A stretch of 64,000 bases of DNA, from assembly GCA_023397905.1 (NCBI GenBank), contig JAEWSZ010000009.1:36483-100482 (forward strand). The letters are read 5' to 3'. Under the pieces are notes generated by a model, which saw nothing but the letters and a program-made list of their open reading frames with translations, was not told the DNA's origin and searched no databases. Positions 8,216 through 18,319 of the stretch are shown here, piece by piece. The position numbers and the translations under genes are program-made. Within the stretch, counting starts at the first letter, position 1; every line of letters starts with the position of its first letter. Source of the DNA: Bacillota bacterium. GTDB taxonomy: Bacteria > Bacillota > Clostridia > Acetivibrionales > DSM-1351.

Positions 8216-9934
8216 TCATTCCATATAAGCCCCCTTAAAAGCTGATACCGCAAGCTTGGAGTATATTTTTAGAATTCCCCTTTTTTTCTTAATCTCTGGC
8301 ATTATATACTTTTTACTTCTCTCATTCAGTATTTGTTCAATTTCACGAGGTGTTTTCCTTTCTCCTTTAACTCCTATAATATCAAGAGTTCGCCTGGGAA
8401 TATCAATTTTAATCAAGTCTCCTACTTCCACAAGAGCAATAGGACCTTCTTCGAAAGCTTCAGGCGATACATGCCCTATAGCTGGTCCCTTTGAAGCACC
8501 GGAAAATCTTCCATCTGTTATAAGTGCTACAGTACTTGCCAATTCAGGATCTGACACGATAGCCTCAGTTGTATAAAACATTTCAGGCATACCTGAGCCC
8601 TTCGGTCCCTCATATCTTATAAAAACTGCATCACCCGGTTTAATCCTCTTTTCAATAACTGCATTATACGCTTCTTCTTCACTGTTGAATGGCTTTGCAG
8701 TACATACGACCTGATGCATCTTTTCCACAACTGTGGAATGTTTTACCACAGCACCTTCAGGAGCCAGGTTTCCCTTTAATATTGCCACTGCACCATGTTT
8801 TTTGATAGGAGTATCAAAATCTGCTATTACCTGTTCTCTTCTTATACCTCCGGCTTTCAGATATCTATCGCACATCCTGTAATAGTCATTTGTTTTTAAC
8901 TCTTCAAGATTGTCTCCCAGTGTTTTTCCTGTTACTGTAATTACATCCAAATCCAAATATGCTTTTATTTGCTCCATTACAGCTGCTGTACCACCTGCGT
9001 ACCAGAAATACTCGGCAGGCAAACTTCCGCTTGGACGTACATTAACTATATATGGAATTTCTCTGTGAATTTCATCAAATAAATCTGCTTCAAGCACTAT
9101 TCCAAGTTCATGTGCGATTGCTGGCAGGTGAAGCAATGCGTTTGTTGAGCCCGATATTGCGGCATGTACCATAATTGCATTTTTAAAAGCTCCAGATGTC
9201 ATTATTTTATTAGGAGTAAGGTTAGTCTCAACAAGCCTTAAAATTTGTTTTCCGGCTTCTTTAGCCATTTCATATAATCCGTTGTTATCAGCAGGCATCA
9301 GAGCAGACCCGGGGAGAGCCATACCTAACGCTTCTGAAAGAACCTGCATTGTTGCTGCGGTACCCATAAATTGACATGCTCCGCATCCGGGACAGGCATT
9401 TGCCTTATAGTAATCATATTTTTCCTTGCTGATTTCATTCCTTAAAAATTTTGCATAATATGTACCTATCTGCTCCAGAGTGAGGTTGTCCGGACCCGCT
9501 TTCATTACACCCCCGGGTACAAATATGGAGGGAATATTTTTCCTGGCAATTGCCATGAGATGTGCTGGTATCGCCTTATCACAGGAAGCGGAAAAAACTG
9601 CTCCGTCAAATGGCGCTGCATTTATTTGGGCCTCAATTGCACCTGCAATAAGTTCCCTGGAGACAAGCGAATAGTTCATGCCATCATGTCCTTGTGCAAT
9701 TCCATCGCAAATATCTGTTATTGTATATTGAGCCGGTTTTCCTCCTTTTTCGGCAACTCCATACTTTATTTCTTCTGCTAGTTTTCCAAGATGCACACTT
9801 CCCGGATGGCTGTCACCCCATGAAGTCTGCACCATGATCTGAGCTTTGGCCAGATCCTCACTCTTCCAACCTGCACCCATCTTTAAAGAGTCCATTTCAG
9901 CTGCTATTTCACGTATTTGTTGACTTCTGAGCAT
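8216..9934 (-). CDS. IlvD/Edd family dehydratase (probable sugar-acid dehydratase)
   Basis: A 572-residue member of the dihydroxy-acid/6-phosphogluconate/sugar-acid dehydratase family, which removes water from 2,3-dihydroxy acids using an iron-sulfur cluster. Conserved segments are DICDGIAQGHDGMNYSL, SASCDKAIPAHL, ACPGCGACQFMGTAATM and SDPELASTVALITDGRFSG. The usual first cluster motif (PCNxH in IlvD) reads HPGSVHL here, so that cysteine is absent, while an extra cysteine sits in CPGCGAC. Its place in a glycan-uptake island, away from branched-chain amino-acid genes, favours a sugar-acid substrate over valine/isoleucine synthesis; this is inference. Confidence 0.85.
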   Translation of the reverse strand: MLRSQQIREIAAEMDSLKMGAGWKSEDLAKAQIMVQTSWGDSHPGSVHLGKLAEEIKYGVAEKGGKPAQYTITDICDGIAQGHDGMNYSLVSRELIAGAIEAQINAAPFDGAVFSASCDKAIPAHLMAIARKNIPSIFVPGGVMKAGPDNLTLEQIGTYYAKFLRNEISKEKYDYYKANACPGCGACQFMGTAATMQVLSEALGMALPGSALMPADNNGLYEMAKEAGKQILRLVETNLTPNKIMTSGAFKNAIMVHAAISGSTNALLHLPAIAHELGIVLEADLFDEIHREIPYIVNVRPSGSLPAEYFWYAGGTAAVMEQIKAYLDLDVITVTGKTLGDNLEELKTNDYYRMCDRYLKAGGIRREQVIADFDTPIKKHGAVAILKGNLAPEGAVVKHSTVVEKMHQVVCTAKPFNSEEEAYNAVIEKRIKPGDAVFIRYEGPKGSGMPEMFYTTEAIVSDPELASTVALITDGRFSGASKGPAIGHVSPEAFEEGPIALVEVGDLIKIDIPRRTLDIIGVKGERKTPREIEQILNERSKKYIMPEIKKKRGILKIYSKLAVSAFKGAYME

Positions 9935-10035
9935 AATATTGTCCTCACTTTCATAGTTAATTAATTCAATATAAAGGATCTTTAAGTACCTTTGTAGATA
10001 TTTCGAATTTTCACTTCACTGCAATAATCATTTCG

Positions 10036-11535
10036 TTACAAATTTTTTATAAAATATGAAGGCGGAACACCTTTTACGTTTTTAAATACCGTACTAAAAT
10101 ATAGTGGATTTTCAAATCCCAGGGAAGCTGCTATATCCTTTATTAGTACATCAGGATTCTGCTGCATCATTTGGATAGCTCTTTCAATCTTTGTCTTTAA
10201 AACATATTCTTTAAATGAGCAGCCTGCTTGCATGCGAAAAATTTTACTTACATATGGTTGGCTAATACCAAATAAATCGCATATCTCATTTAAAAATAAG
10301 CTTTTGCCAATATTCTCATTTATATACTGAGATATGTAGTCAAACATAATTTTCATACTATCTTTCTGATGTCTTTTCTGTTCAAATGATATTTGTGCTA
10401 TACCCTGTATTAATTCCCAAGTACCTGACATCAATTCTCCATAAGTTCTTGCATATTGAAAAATTTCCTGCATTTCTTTCAATATGTTATCAAATATGTT
10501 TTCTTTCTTTTCAGATACGCAAAGTTTCCAAATAAATGCATATAATTTTTTCCTAATGCAGTTTCTTGAGTTTTTTTGCTGTTCAAACAAGGAAAACATA
10601 GTAATATAATCTTTTTTTAATTCATTCCACATGCCAAAAGCCAGGCTTTGATATAAAGCTTTTTCTATATTTTGTATCAGAACTGTATCGCTTTCAATAT
10701 GTTCGTTATCTTCCAGATAGAAAACTTGTAAGTCTTCATATCCTATATTTTTTTCCAGTTTGCAATACATATTTTTAATAATCGCAATACTTTCGGAAAG
10801 CGGATAATCTTTATTAGTTACAACTGCATATAATGCCCGACCTTCTTTCTGAAATTGTCTGCCAACAATATCTATATATTTATTTACATAGAACGCAATG
10901 TCCTTATGATGACTGCAACCAATTATTATGCATAGCACATCCTTATAATGGAATACACATACTTGATTATACTCAAAAAGCGCATTCAAATTGGATATAA
11001 TTTTTTCTTTTTTTCCAGTCTCATACGATATATCATTCCAATGCAGCAATAAAATTTCTGCATAAGGAAAGCGGAAATATTTATCCTGCAGCTCTTGATT
11101 CCAAACACCTTCTTCTAATACATTCTGAAAGTGATATTCTGCCTGATTGCGGTAATCGGACAATAATTTAGCCTTAATACTGCTGAATACATTCTTTATC
11201 TGTTCCTCATCCAGAGGCTTTAATAAGTATTCATACACAGACATTTTTAAAGCTTCCTGAGCATACTCAAAAATTTTAAATCCGCTAATTATAACCGATA
11301 TAACTTGAGGTCTCTTCTGTTTGGCTTCCTTTATCAATTCCAGACCATTTTTACCTGGCATTTGTATATCTGTTACTAAAATGTCCAGATTAATTTTTTC
11401 AATTTCAGCAAGACCATCATATGCATCCTCACATACGGCAACTACTTTGAAACCTTTCATTTCCTCAAGCACACTTTTTATAAATCTTGCTATGGGCGGT
11501 TCGTCTTCAACTATAATGACGGTTAAATCAATCAT
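10036..11535 (-). CDS. Response regulator with AraC-type DNA-binding domain (YesN-like)
   Basis: Transcriptional regulator of 499 residues. The N-terminal receiver has VEDEPP, the phospho-acceptor Asp in ILVTDIQMPGKNG and the Lys in YLLKPLD. A long middle region of about 270 residues follows, and the C-terminal pair of helix-turn-helix motifs is of AraC type (CDLFGISQPYVSKIFR and IKDIAASLGFENPLYFSTVFKN). It starts with an ATGA overlap on the upstream kinase gene, so the two are translationally coupled. It likely activates the neighbouring glycosidase and transporter genes when the kinase senses a sugar. Confidence 0.93.
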   Translation of the reverse strand: MIDLTVIIVEDEPPIARFIKSVLEEMKGFKVVAVCEDAYDGLAEIEKINLDILVTDIQMPGKNGLELIKEAKQKRPQVISVIISGFKIFEYAQEALKMSVYEYLLKPLDEEQIKNVFSSIKAKLLSDYRNQAEYHFQNVLEEGVWNQELQDKYFRFPYAEILLLHWNDISYETGKKEKIISNLNALFEYNQVCVFHYKDVLCIIIGCSHHKDIAFYVNKYIDIVGRQFQKEGRALYAVVTNKDYPLSESIAIIKNMYCKLEKNIGYEDLQVFYLEDNEHIESDTVLIQNIEKALYQSLAFGMWNELKKDYITMFSLFEQQKNSRNCIRKKLYAFIWKLCVSEKKENIFDNILKEMQEIFQYARTYGELMSGTWELIQGIAQISFEQKRHQKDSMKIMFDYISQYINENIGKSLFLNEICDLFGISQPYVSKIFRMQAGCSFKEYVLKTKIERAIQMMQQNPDVLIKDIAASLGFENPLYFSTVFKNVKGVPPSYFIKNL

Positions 11536-13331
11536 GGCTCATCCTCCAAATCCGAGCTCAATATAATATAAGCTCCACCATCTGCTCTATTACCAAATTC
11601 ATATTTGATTTTTCCATGAAAAAAAATATGAAGACGCATAATAGTATTTGCAATTCCCATTTCGCTGTTATCCTTTCTAAGTTGCTTGAATTCTTCAAAG
11701 TTAAGTCCTTGCCGGATATTTCTGTCTATTTCCTCCAAAGCGTCTCTGGAAAATCCCTCACCATTATCCGCAATTACAACTTTCCAGATATTATTCTCAG
11801 CATGGGCCATTATTTTTACATTTAAATCCTTATGTTCTTTACCAAACCCATATTTAATTGCGTTTTCCACAAAAGGCTGCAGTGTCAAACGTGGAATACG
11901 TTGATTTTTCAGTTGAGTATCCATATTTATTTCAAAATTCAGTTTATGCTCGTATCTGATCTTCAGTAAGTTCAGATAACAATTTACATTATCAAATTCT
12001 TCTTCAAAAGTGGCATATTCTTTCGGATTGGAAATGGAATACTTGAGTAGTTTTGCCAGAGAACTGCAAGCTTCTGCAACAGATCTGCTTCCTCCTTCAA
12101 TTCCCATAATCCCTATAACACTTAAAGTATTGTATATAAAATGAGGATTCATCTGGGATTGTAAAGTTCTAAAATGTTCCTCATATTGAAGATTCTGATA
12201 CTTTATTTCCTTTTGTACCATATCTGATATGCGTATCTGCATATCATAAAAAGATTTGCTTAATTCTTCAATCTCTTCATATTCATTCTGCAATAATATT
12301 TCAGGCTTCTGATCAACTTCTTCCAATGTCATGCTTTTCATTTGATTGGACAGTTCAATCATAGGTCTTGCAAATTGTTTTGATATATAAGTGTAGCAAA
12401 ATAATACAATAGCCAGAACGATCAAAACAGCTATCACAATTGGCTGCATATCTTTAATTAAGCTTTTGGTAATAGATAGAGTAGGTTTATAAACATATAC
12501 CTTCCAGCCTGTCTTTTCAGAGGCAGATATGCTGGCAATCTGGCTCTCTCCTGTGTAAGGATTTTTTTTAATTAGGTTATTATCGTCTATTTTTAAAGAA
12601 CCATAAAAATTATATACTTCACTGCCAATATTTTGTGATGAATAAATTAATTTATTATCTGAATCTAAAACCAGGAGTTCAAAATCAGCATCCAATGTAT
12701 CCCATATATACTTAAAATTTTCTTCAAAAGATTGTACCTCCAGATATCCGATTGTACGCCCCGGATCACGTACTGTCCTTGCCATTGAAATAACATTTTT
12801 TTCTCCGTCAAAAAAAGTATCTTTGTGTAATGGAAGTATTAATTCTCCGCCGCGCAAATCATTTGCTTTATCTATCCAATCCAGCCTTTTTATCTCCTCG
12901 TCCTTTATTTTATAGCCATAATTATAATCAAAACCATAGCCATAATTGGTTGCGAAATAGCCCTGCTGATTAAAAAAAACAACCTGAAATGATGTTTTGT
13001 ATAACGCATAAGATAACAATGTATTCTTAATTATCTGAAAATTATCTTTTAATGTAAGTTCATCTTCATCATTGTTGTAGAGAACCTTGGCTGAGTTTAC
13101 AAAATCATTTCTGCTTAAAATATCCAACGAGACAAAGGATAAATCATCCATGTAATTGTCCAATTGAGTCACAATGCTTTCCGCATTTAATTTTTCTCTC
13201 ACAATTGTGGTATTCAGGATAGACTGATAATTTACTACAATAAATCCTAAAAAGCAAATAATGAAAAAAGGTATTATGATTTTTAATGAAGACTTTAACA
13301 ATTTAGCAGAAAATTTTATTTTTTTCTTCAT
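11532..13331 (-). CDS. Sensor histidine kinase, YesM family
   Basis: Membrane kinase of about 599 residues. A first helix near residues 15-37 (IIIPFFIICFLGFIVVNY) and a second near 295-318 flank an extracellular dCache-like sensor. HAMP follows, then the phospho-acceptor motif MNPHFIYNTLSVIG and HATPase motifs LQPFVENAIKYGFG and DNGEGF. A GTG start at 13343 is possible, but AAAGGTGAT is positioned for the ATG at 13331, which gives the expected MKKKIKF start. It overlaps its regulator by 4 bases. The ligand is presumably a sugar or the state of the binding protein. Confidence 0.9.
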   Translation of the reverse strand: MKKKIKFSAKLLKSSLKIIIPFFIICFLGFIVVNYQSILNTTIVREKLNAESIVTQLDNYMDDLSFVSLDILSRNDFVNSAKVLYNNDEDELTLKDNFQIIKNTLLSYALYKTSFQVVFFNQQGYFATNYGYGFDYNYGYKIKDEEIKRLDWIDKANDLRGGELILPLHKDTFFDGEKNVISMARTVRDPGRTIGYLEVQSFEENFKYIWDTLDADFELLVLDSDNKLIYSSQNIGSEVYNFYGSLKIDDNNLIKKNPYTGESQIASISASEKTGWKVYVYKPTLSITKSLIKDMQPIVIAVLIVLAIVLFCYTYISKQFARPMIELSNQMKSMTLEEVDQKPEILLQNEYEEIEELSKSFYDMQIRISDMVQKEIKYQNLQYEEHFRTLQSQMNPHFIYNTLSVIGIMGIEGGSRSVAEACSSLAKLLKYSISNPKEYATFEEEFDNVNCYLNLLKIRYEHKLNFEINMDTQLKNQRIPRLTLQPFVENAIKYGFGKEHKDLNVKIMAHAENNIWKVVIADNGEGFSRDALEEIDRNIRQGLNFEEFKQLRKDNSEMGIANTIMRLHIFFHGKIKYEFGNRADGGAYIILSSDLEDEP

Positions 13332-13362
13332 ACCGATAATCACCTTTTGTATAGATAGTTTT

Positions 13363-13402
13363 CTATAGCGGATTGAGGATTATTTACAATAATCCGCTAT
13401 AG
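13363..13402. repeat. Inverted repeat between glycosidase and kinase genes
   Basis: Arms CTATAGCGGATT (13363-13374) and AATCCGCTATAG (13391-13402) are perfect 12-base complements. A second 8-base stem (GGATTATT with AATAATCC, 3-base loop) shares the right arm, so two exclusive folds are possible. No T-run follows on the minus strand, so it is not a classical terminator; it may be an RNA processing or stability element, or an operator. Confidence 0.6.
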
Positions 13403-13418
13403 CTAGTTACAAAACGTC

Positions 13419-16400
13419 TTAGCCTTCTGAAATATAAATAATAGGTGCCGTTAATATACCTGTTTCCCTCATTTGATATTCGTAGCTCCATGAATTTTCT
13501 ACCGTTCGCCATGTTTTGGGACCGTAATACTGTTCAAATCTATTACAGTTATGCAACTGGCCAAACATTGCAAAACGATTGCCATACAATGTCAATTCAA
13601 CAGCAAACTTACCTGCCTGAACATGTCCGCAATTTAACCGATATGGCGAAAGCATTATGTTTCCTTTGGTATCTCCATTCACTTTAATCTCTACTAAAGC
13701 TCCTTTATATTGAGGTATCTCAATAATCAACTCCCCTTTCGGCACTTCTACAGACAAGGTATAACTTATATTTCCACTATAAAAACTTAATCCTTGCCTC
13801 GTAATATCGCCGAAATACAACATCTTAGCCGGTTTTGTTATTAAACATTTATCCCCTGTCACATTTACTCCAAAATCCCCTAAAATGTAGCACCATTCAA
13901 CATCTGTTTTTCTGCCGAAAGGAATCTTAAGCACAAGCTGATTCATTCCCTTTCTAATAGCAGACAATTTAATAACGCGGAAACACTTATCTACAAAGAA
14001 GGTGTCACTTTTTTCAGTCATAATTTCCTGATTCCATTCCACAATGACGTCTTTTCCCTCATATGCCAGTTCAGCTCCCTCCATATCAATCTCTGATTCT
14101 ATATCAAAGAAGCATTTCAATACATACTCACCCGTACTTTCCTCTGGAGACAACCATGGCTGTGGAAAACTATCAGTCCTCAACTGATAGCCCGCATGCT
14201 TTCTAACTTCATTATCAACTCTCAGCAACTCTTCTTTCTCATAGATTTCGCTGTCATCTATTTGGTAACGAGCCATATCCAATAACAATACATTCTTCTC
14301 TGACAGCTTATATTTGCATGGTTGATTCAAATGTTTTATAAAAGAATACTTTTTGCTATACCTTGCCGGCATCAATTCTCTCGCCTCATCTATGGCTGAA
14401 TTTACCATATCCTTTTTAAACAACCTGAATAGCATGCTGTCATGATCATGTACTGCCCTGTCTATATATGTCTTCCCATTTTTGAATACAGTTGATACTT
14501 GCTGCTTAGTGCCAGTCATAGTATCATAAGTCCATACCTCGTAGTTCCCCTTAACAATTATGGTACAATGTGTTTCCGACGGCAGTTTCAATGAATCAAC
14601 CGGTTTTCCCTGTGCTACGAATAACCATTTGCATTCATCTTCTTCTCTCAATTGATGAATAAAATTCTCATTTCTTGAACCATTTTTGTTTATTATATCT
14701 ACCTGCCGGTAAGAATCTAATTCATAAAGCAATTCATATTTGGCATGACCAATGATATTATCCCTAAAGAAAAGGTCCTTAAATTTACAATTGCAGTCTC
14801 CATCAATGATTTGTGGCGTATGACCCATAAATATAATCTTGCCGCCATTTTCTTTATGCTTCTTGAGCATCTCAATTGTGCTTTGACGAATAGTAATTAA
14901 GTCCGGCACAACAATAACTTCATATTTCATTTCACCTATCTGTGTAAGTTTTTCCTTTGATCCTTTATATAATTCCTGTATAGAAGATTCTGCAATAAAA
15001 TCAAAATCCAGATTAGAAAACAGAAGCCAGTTAATTATTGAATCAAAGTTTTCCTGTAAACGGTTTCGCTTTTGCCTGGTCTGGCTATCCGGCCCCCAGC
15101 ATATCCAATAGCTCTCTATAGGATGGATCACACCTATATGAACATCAGGGATTCCTCTTGTCATGCAGACATTCACTCTTGAAAAGTGGTCTTCAATCAA
15201 ATGGTATTTTTTGTACCATGGAGAATGTGCATCTATTGGAGCTGGGTAATCCCTTTTTGCTTCACCGTTCATCCTCATCCAGCTGAGATGAGGGACCCTA
15301 ACGCTTACACCCATTGCCGCCTGCCAATCCCCTTGCAGTTTGTATCCCCTGAAATCAAAATCCCAGTTGGTAACTCCATACAACTCACTCATCACTCCAG
15401 ATCTTCCGTATTGTCTGGACGAACTTTGTGCCTGTTTGGCAGTACTGTATTCATAGCGGTTTGCCAGTATATCTATTCCCGGAAGCTGAAAACTACGATA
15501 TGCACGCATTGCTTCTCCAAGAGCTCTGGTCTGTGATTCCAGAGTAGGTTCTTCCATCATATGCCCGGTCAACATAATATCATGTTGTTTACACCAGCCA
15601 CCCAATGTATCTGCATAGGCTTTTGCAAAACGTTCCGTGATATGCTCATGATACCAGTAACGTATCTGCGAAACCTGATCGTGTTCCAGTTCCCAGAATA
15701 TTTCAGGGAGACTTTCCATAAGACTATGATCGAATTTATCCCGAAAGGATTCCTCTATATCATCCGTATATGGAATTCCAATTTCTTGCTTACTATCAGC
15801 ATCTATTAAATTTTGCTTCATGACAAACTGTGGTTCATCCGTAAAAATAGCTGGTATAGTTCTAGAGAATTCGTTTCCCAACGACTTATAATATTTTTCA
15901 TAAGTTACTTCAACAAACTTTTCAATGGCCTCTTTATTGAGAGTATCCACATAAGACTGATTATTAAACCATGGCAGATCTTTTGAAACAATCCGGTAGG
16001 CATACCAGATATTATCCTGACAGGTATCATTTTCATCTAATTTTCTGTAATAATGTAAATAGCCATCTTTTAATATGACTTGATATTTTTCAAGTAAAGT
16101 CAGCATGCCATCAATACCAAGGCGATTTTCCTGTGGTATTTTCCGCTCGTAATAACCGTTCTTATGGAAAAAAGGTGAAAAAAGCAAACACCTGCTCCGG
16201 AAATCATGATTTTTTGTGACATATCCTCCACCAAAGCCTGAAGGCCATTTATCTTCATCATAAAGCCATGTCAGCATTTCCATTTTCTCGGCTTTCTTAT
16301 TGCACTTCTTAATGTAATTTAAAAATTCTTCGCTCATGTATGGCGTATCTAGGCCTATTCTGGAATGTATATGAAAACCGCCCATGCCCATTTCTTTAAA

Positions 16401-16535
16401 AACATCTATCTGTTCATTCATGTCTTCCCAATTCAGTTTTGTATTCCAAGCCCAGAAAGGCGCTGCTCTGTACTCTGCCGAAGGTTTATAAAAAAGAGCA
16501 TCATCAAACATCTTTTTATTCTTTTCATATAACAT
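13419..16535 (-). CDS. Large glycoside hydrolase, GH106 (alpha-L-rhamnosidase)-like
   Basis: A 1038-residue protein without a signal peptide, so probably cytoplasmic. The N-terminal part reads as a TIM-barrel glycosidase: AAPFWAWNTKLNWEDM, FKEMGMGGFHIHSRIGL, WLYDEDKWPSG and AIFTDEPQF, the last two carrying acidic residues placed like those of retaining/inverting glycosidases. The C-terminal third looks like beta-sandwich domains. The overall pattern resembles the GH106 superfamily and its uncharacterised relatives. Family assignment is from memory of motifs, and rhamnosidase activity is not established. It is the only glycosidase of the island, so its substrate likely defines the system: an oligosaccharide imported by the ABC transporter and cut inside the cell. 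GGAGGAT precedes the ATG. Confidence 0.7.
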   Translation of the reverse strand: MLYEKNKKMFDDALFYKPSAEYRAAPFWAWNTKLNWEDMNEQIDVFKEMGMGGFHIHSRIGLDTPYMSEEFLNYIKKCNKKAEKMEMLTWLYDEDKWPSGFGGGYVTKNHDFRSRCLLFSPFFHKNGYYERKIPQENRLGIDGMLTLLEKYQVILKDGYLHYYRKLDENDTCQDNIWYAYRIVSKDLPWFNNQSYVDTLNKEAIEKFVEVTYEKYYKSLGNEFSRTIPAIFTDEPQFVMKQNLIDADSKQEIGIPYTDDIEESFRDKFDHSLMESLPEIFWELEHDQVSQIRYWYHEHITERFAKAYADTLGGWCKQHDIMLTGHMMEEPTLESQTRALGEAMRAYRSFQLPGIDILANRYEYSTAKQAQSSSRQYGRSGVMSELYGVTNWDFDFRGYKLQGDWQAAMGVSVRVPHLSWMRMNGEAKRDYPAPIDAHSPWYKKYHLIEDHFSRVNVCMTRGIPDVHIGVIHPIESYWICWGPDSQTRQKRNRLQENFDSIINWLLFSNLDFDFIAESSIQELYKGSKEKLTQIGEMKYEVIVVPDLITIRQSTIEMLKKHKENGGKIIFMGHTPQIIDGDCNCKFKDLFFRDNIIGHAKYELLYELDSYRQVDIINKNGSRNENFIHQLREEDECKWLFVAQGKPVDSLKLPSETHCTIIVKGNYEVWTYDTMTGTKQQVSTVFKNGKTYIDRAVHDHDSMLFRLFKKDMVNSAIDEARELMPARYSKKYSFIKHLNQPCKYKLSEKNVLLLDMARYQIDDSEIYEKEELLRVDNEVRKHAGYQLRTDSFPQPWLSPEESTGEYVLKCFFDIESEIDMEGAELAYEGKDVIVEWNQEIMTEKSDTFFVDKCFRVIKLSAIRKGMNQLVLKIPFGRKTDVEWCYILGDFGVNVTGDKCLITKPAKMLYFGDITRQGLSFYSGNISYTLSVEVPKGELIIEIPQYKGALVEIKVNGDTKGNIMLSPYRLNCGHVQAGKFAVELTLYGNRFAMFGQLHNCNRFEQYYGPKTWRTVENSWSYEYQMRETGILTAPIIYISEG

Positions 16536-16579
16536 TTACCCTGTATCCTCCTATAAAAATTTCCGTTAAGATGATCCAA

Positions 16580-17416
16580 TTATCCTTTAACAGCTCCTAT
16601 TGTCATACCTTCCAATATTTTTCTATTTAACAAAATATATAATATTAAGGGAGGCAGAGATATAATTACAATAGCAGCAAATAAATATCCCCATTGACTG
16701 GTAAATGTACCTTGGAATAAATATACACAGAGCTGAACCGTGCTATTTTTAGCCCCAGGCAGAAAATACATCGGATTTGCAAAATCATTATATACAATCA
16801 CACTGCGTAATATAATTATAGCTATTGTTATCGGTTTCAACAACGGGAAAATAATATTTATAAATAGACGTATCGTTCCACATCCGTCTATTATAGCGGC
16901 TTCATCAATTTCTGTCTGAATGGTCAATAAAAAATTTCTATATAGCATAACCGAAAACGGAAACATAGTAGCCACTTCTACTAAAATCAAGCCGAATAAA
17001 GTATTAGATATATTCATTATCGATAGCACCCAGTATGTGGGAATAATCGCCGGTGGTACAATTAAACCTGCCAATATTAAATAATTGCTGGTCCGCATAA
17101 TTTTTCCCTTACGGCGGGCAAGTATAAAAGCAGTCATTGAAGATAATATTACTAATATACCAATGGAGAAAAAAGTCAATTTTATACTATTCCATAATGA
17201 TCGTACAAAAATCCCTTCGTTATAAGTAAAAATATATTTATAGTTTTTTATAATCTGCCAATCCTTCGGAAATAATAAAGTCATCTTTCCTGCTTCAGCA
17301 TTTGATTTGAAGGAATTGATAACTACAAAATAAAACACAAGTAGAAAAAAAACTATTGAAGCTATAATTGCTAGAACTTCTCCGATCCTACTTGATATAC
17401 TCCTTTTTACAACCAT
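16580..17416 (-). CDS. Carbohydrate ABC transporter permease, MalG/YesQ type
   Basis: Inner-membrane subunit of 278 residues with six predicted helices, beginning with a helix at about residues 14-35. The EAA loop that contacts the ATPase reads EIDEAAIIDGCGTIRLFINI near residue 170. The stop of the upstream permease gene overlaps its ATG by one base (TAATG), so the two permeases are coupled. No ATPase gene is in the island; import systems of this class often use a shared MsmX-type ATPase encoded elsewhere. Confidence 0.93.
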   Translation of the reverse strand: MVVKRSISSRIGEVLAIIASIVFFLLVFYFVVINSFKSNAEAGKMTLLFPKDWQIIKNYKYIFTYNEGIFVRSLWNSIKLTFFSIGILVILSSMTAFILARRKGKIMRTSNYLILAGLIVPPAIIPTYWVLSIMNISNTLFGLILVEVATMFPFSVMLYRNFLLTIQTEIDEAAIIDGCGTIRLFINIIFPLLKPITIAIIILRSVIVYNDFANPMYFLPGAKNSTVQLCVYLFQGTFTSQWGYLFAAIVIISLPPLILYILLNRKILEGMTIGAVKG

Positions 17417-18282
17417 TACAATTCCTCCTCCCTTTTTGAAATCAATGTATTAATTGGAAATATAATTACTGCGACAATAATAAATATTATTACATTTCCT
17501 GCTGTAGACAATCCGTACTGACCGTTTGCAAATAATTTATAAACTGCAGAGCCTAACACTTCTGTAGCATATCCAGGGCCTCCCTGTGTCAAGGTCCAGA
17601 CTAATTCATAGGACCTAAGCCCACCAATCAAAGATAGAGTCAGAACTGAATTAATGGAGGTCAAACACAGCGGCAGTGTTATAAATCTGAATTGTTGATA
17701 CCCGGATGCTCCGTCTATTACCGCCGCTTCATAATAACTTTGCGGGATGGCACTGATACCTGCAATATAGATTATTATCGATACCCCTATACCTTTCCAG
17801 ACATCCACAAGAATTACCGATAGCATAGCCATATTTTCATCTGTTAACCAGTTAATTTTGGGTCCATTTAATGAGGTAATCATCATATTTATCAGACCCT
17901 TGCTCGGATGCATTAAACTGCTGAATGCAACTCCAACTGCCACAAAACCCAGTAGGTTCGGAAAAAATAAAACGCTTTTTAAATAGCCTGCGGAGCGTAT
18001 TCCGCTGCAAAGAAATACCGCAATCAATATTCCCAAAATCACTTTGGATAAACTGGTTGAAAATGCATAAATAAATGTATTTGCAATGCTTATTTTTAAA
18101 TTCGGCTGTAGCAAAAAGGTTTTAAAATTATCCAATCTTATGAAATCTGCCTCTTTAAGATTCCATCTTGTCAATGAAAAATAGAAAGATGCAAACGTTG
18201 GTATAACAAATATAATGATATAGACTAATGCTCCAGGTAACGCAATGCAATAATTGTAAACCTTTTTATATATGTTTCCCAT
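17416..18282 (-). CDS. Carbohydrate ABC transporter permease, MalF/YesP type
   Basis: Inner-membrane permease of 288 residues, partner of the permease just downstream. It has about six helices, a leading one at residues 15-35 (LPGALVYIIIFVIPTFASFYF), and the EAA motif YYEAAVIDGASGYQQFRFI near residue 185. Together with the lipoprotein encoded upstream it forms a CUT1-type oligosaccharide importer. Confidence 0.93.
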   Translation of the reverse strand: MGNIYKKVYNYCIALPGALVYIIIFVIPTFASFYFSLTRWNLKEADFIRLDNFKTFLLQPNLKISIANTFIYAFSTSLSKVILGILIAVFLCSGIRSAGYLKSVLFFPNLLGFVAVGVAFSSLMHPSKGLINMMITSLNGPKINWLTDENMAMLSVILVDVWKGIGVSIIIYIAGISAIPQSYYEAAVIDGASGYQQFRFITLPLCLTSINSVLTLSLIGGLRSYELVWTLTQGGPGYATEVLGSAVYKLFANGQYGLSTAGNVIIFIIVAVIIFPINTLISKREEEL

Positions 18283-18319
18283 ATGTTTCCTTTCCCGAAA
18301 TTATATTCATATTTTAAAC

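Noticed and set aside
8216..9934. Calling the dehydratase gene ilvD of branched-chain amino-acid synthesis
   Set aside because: The first cluster motif differs from IlvD, and no other ilv or leu synthesis genes are near.
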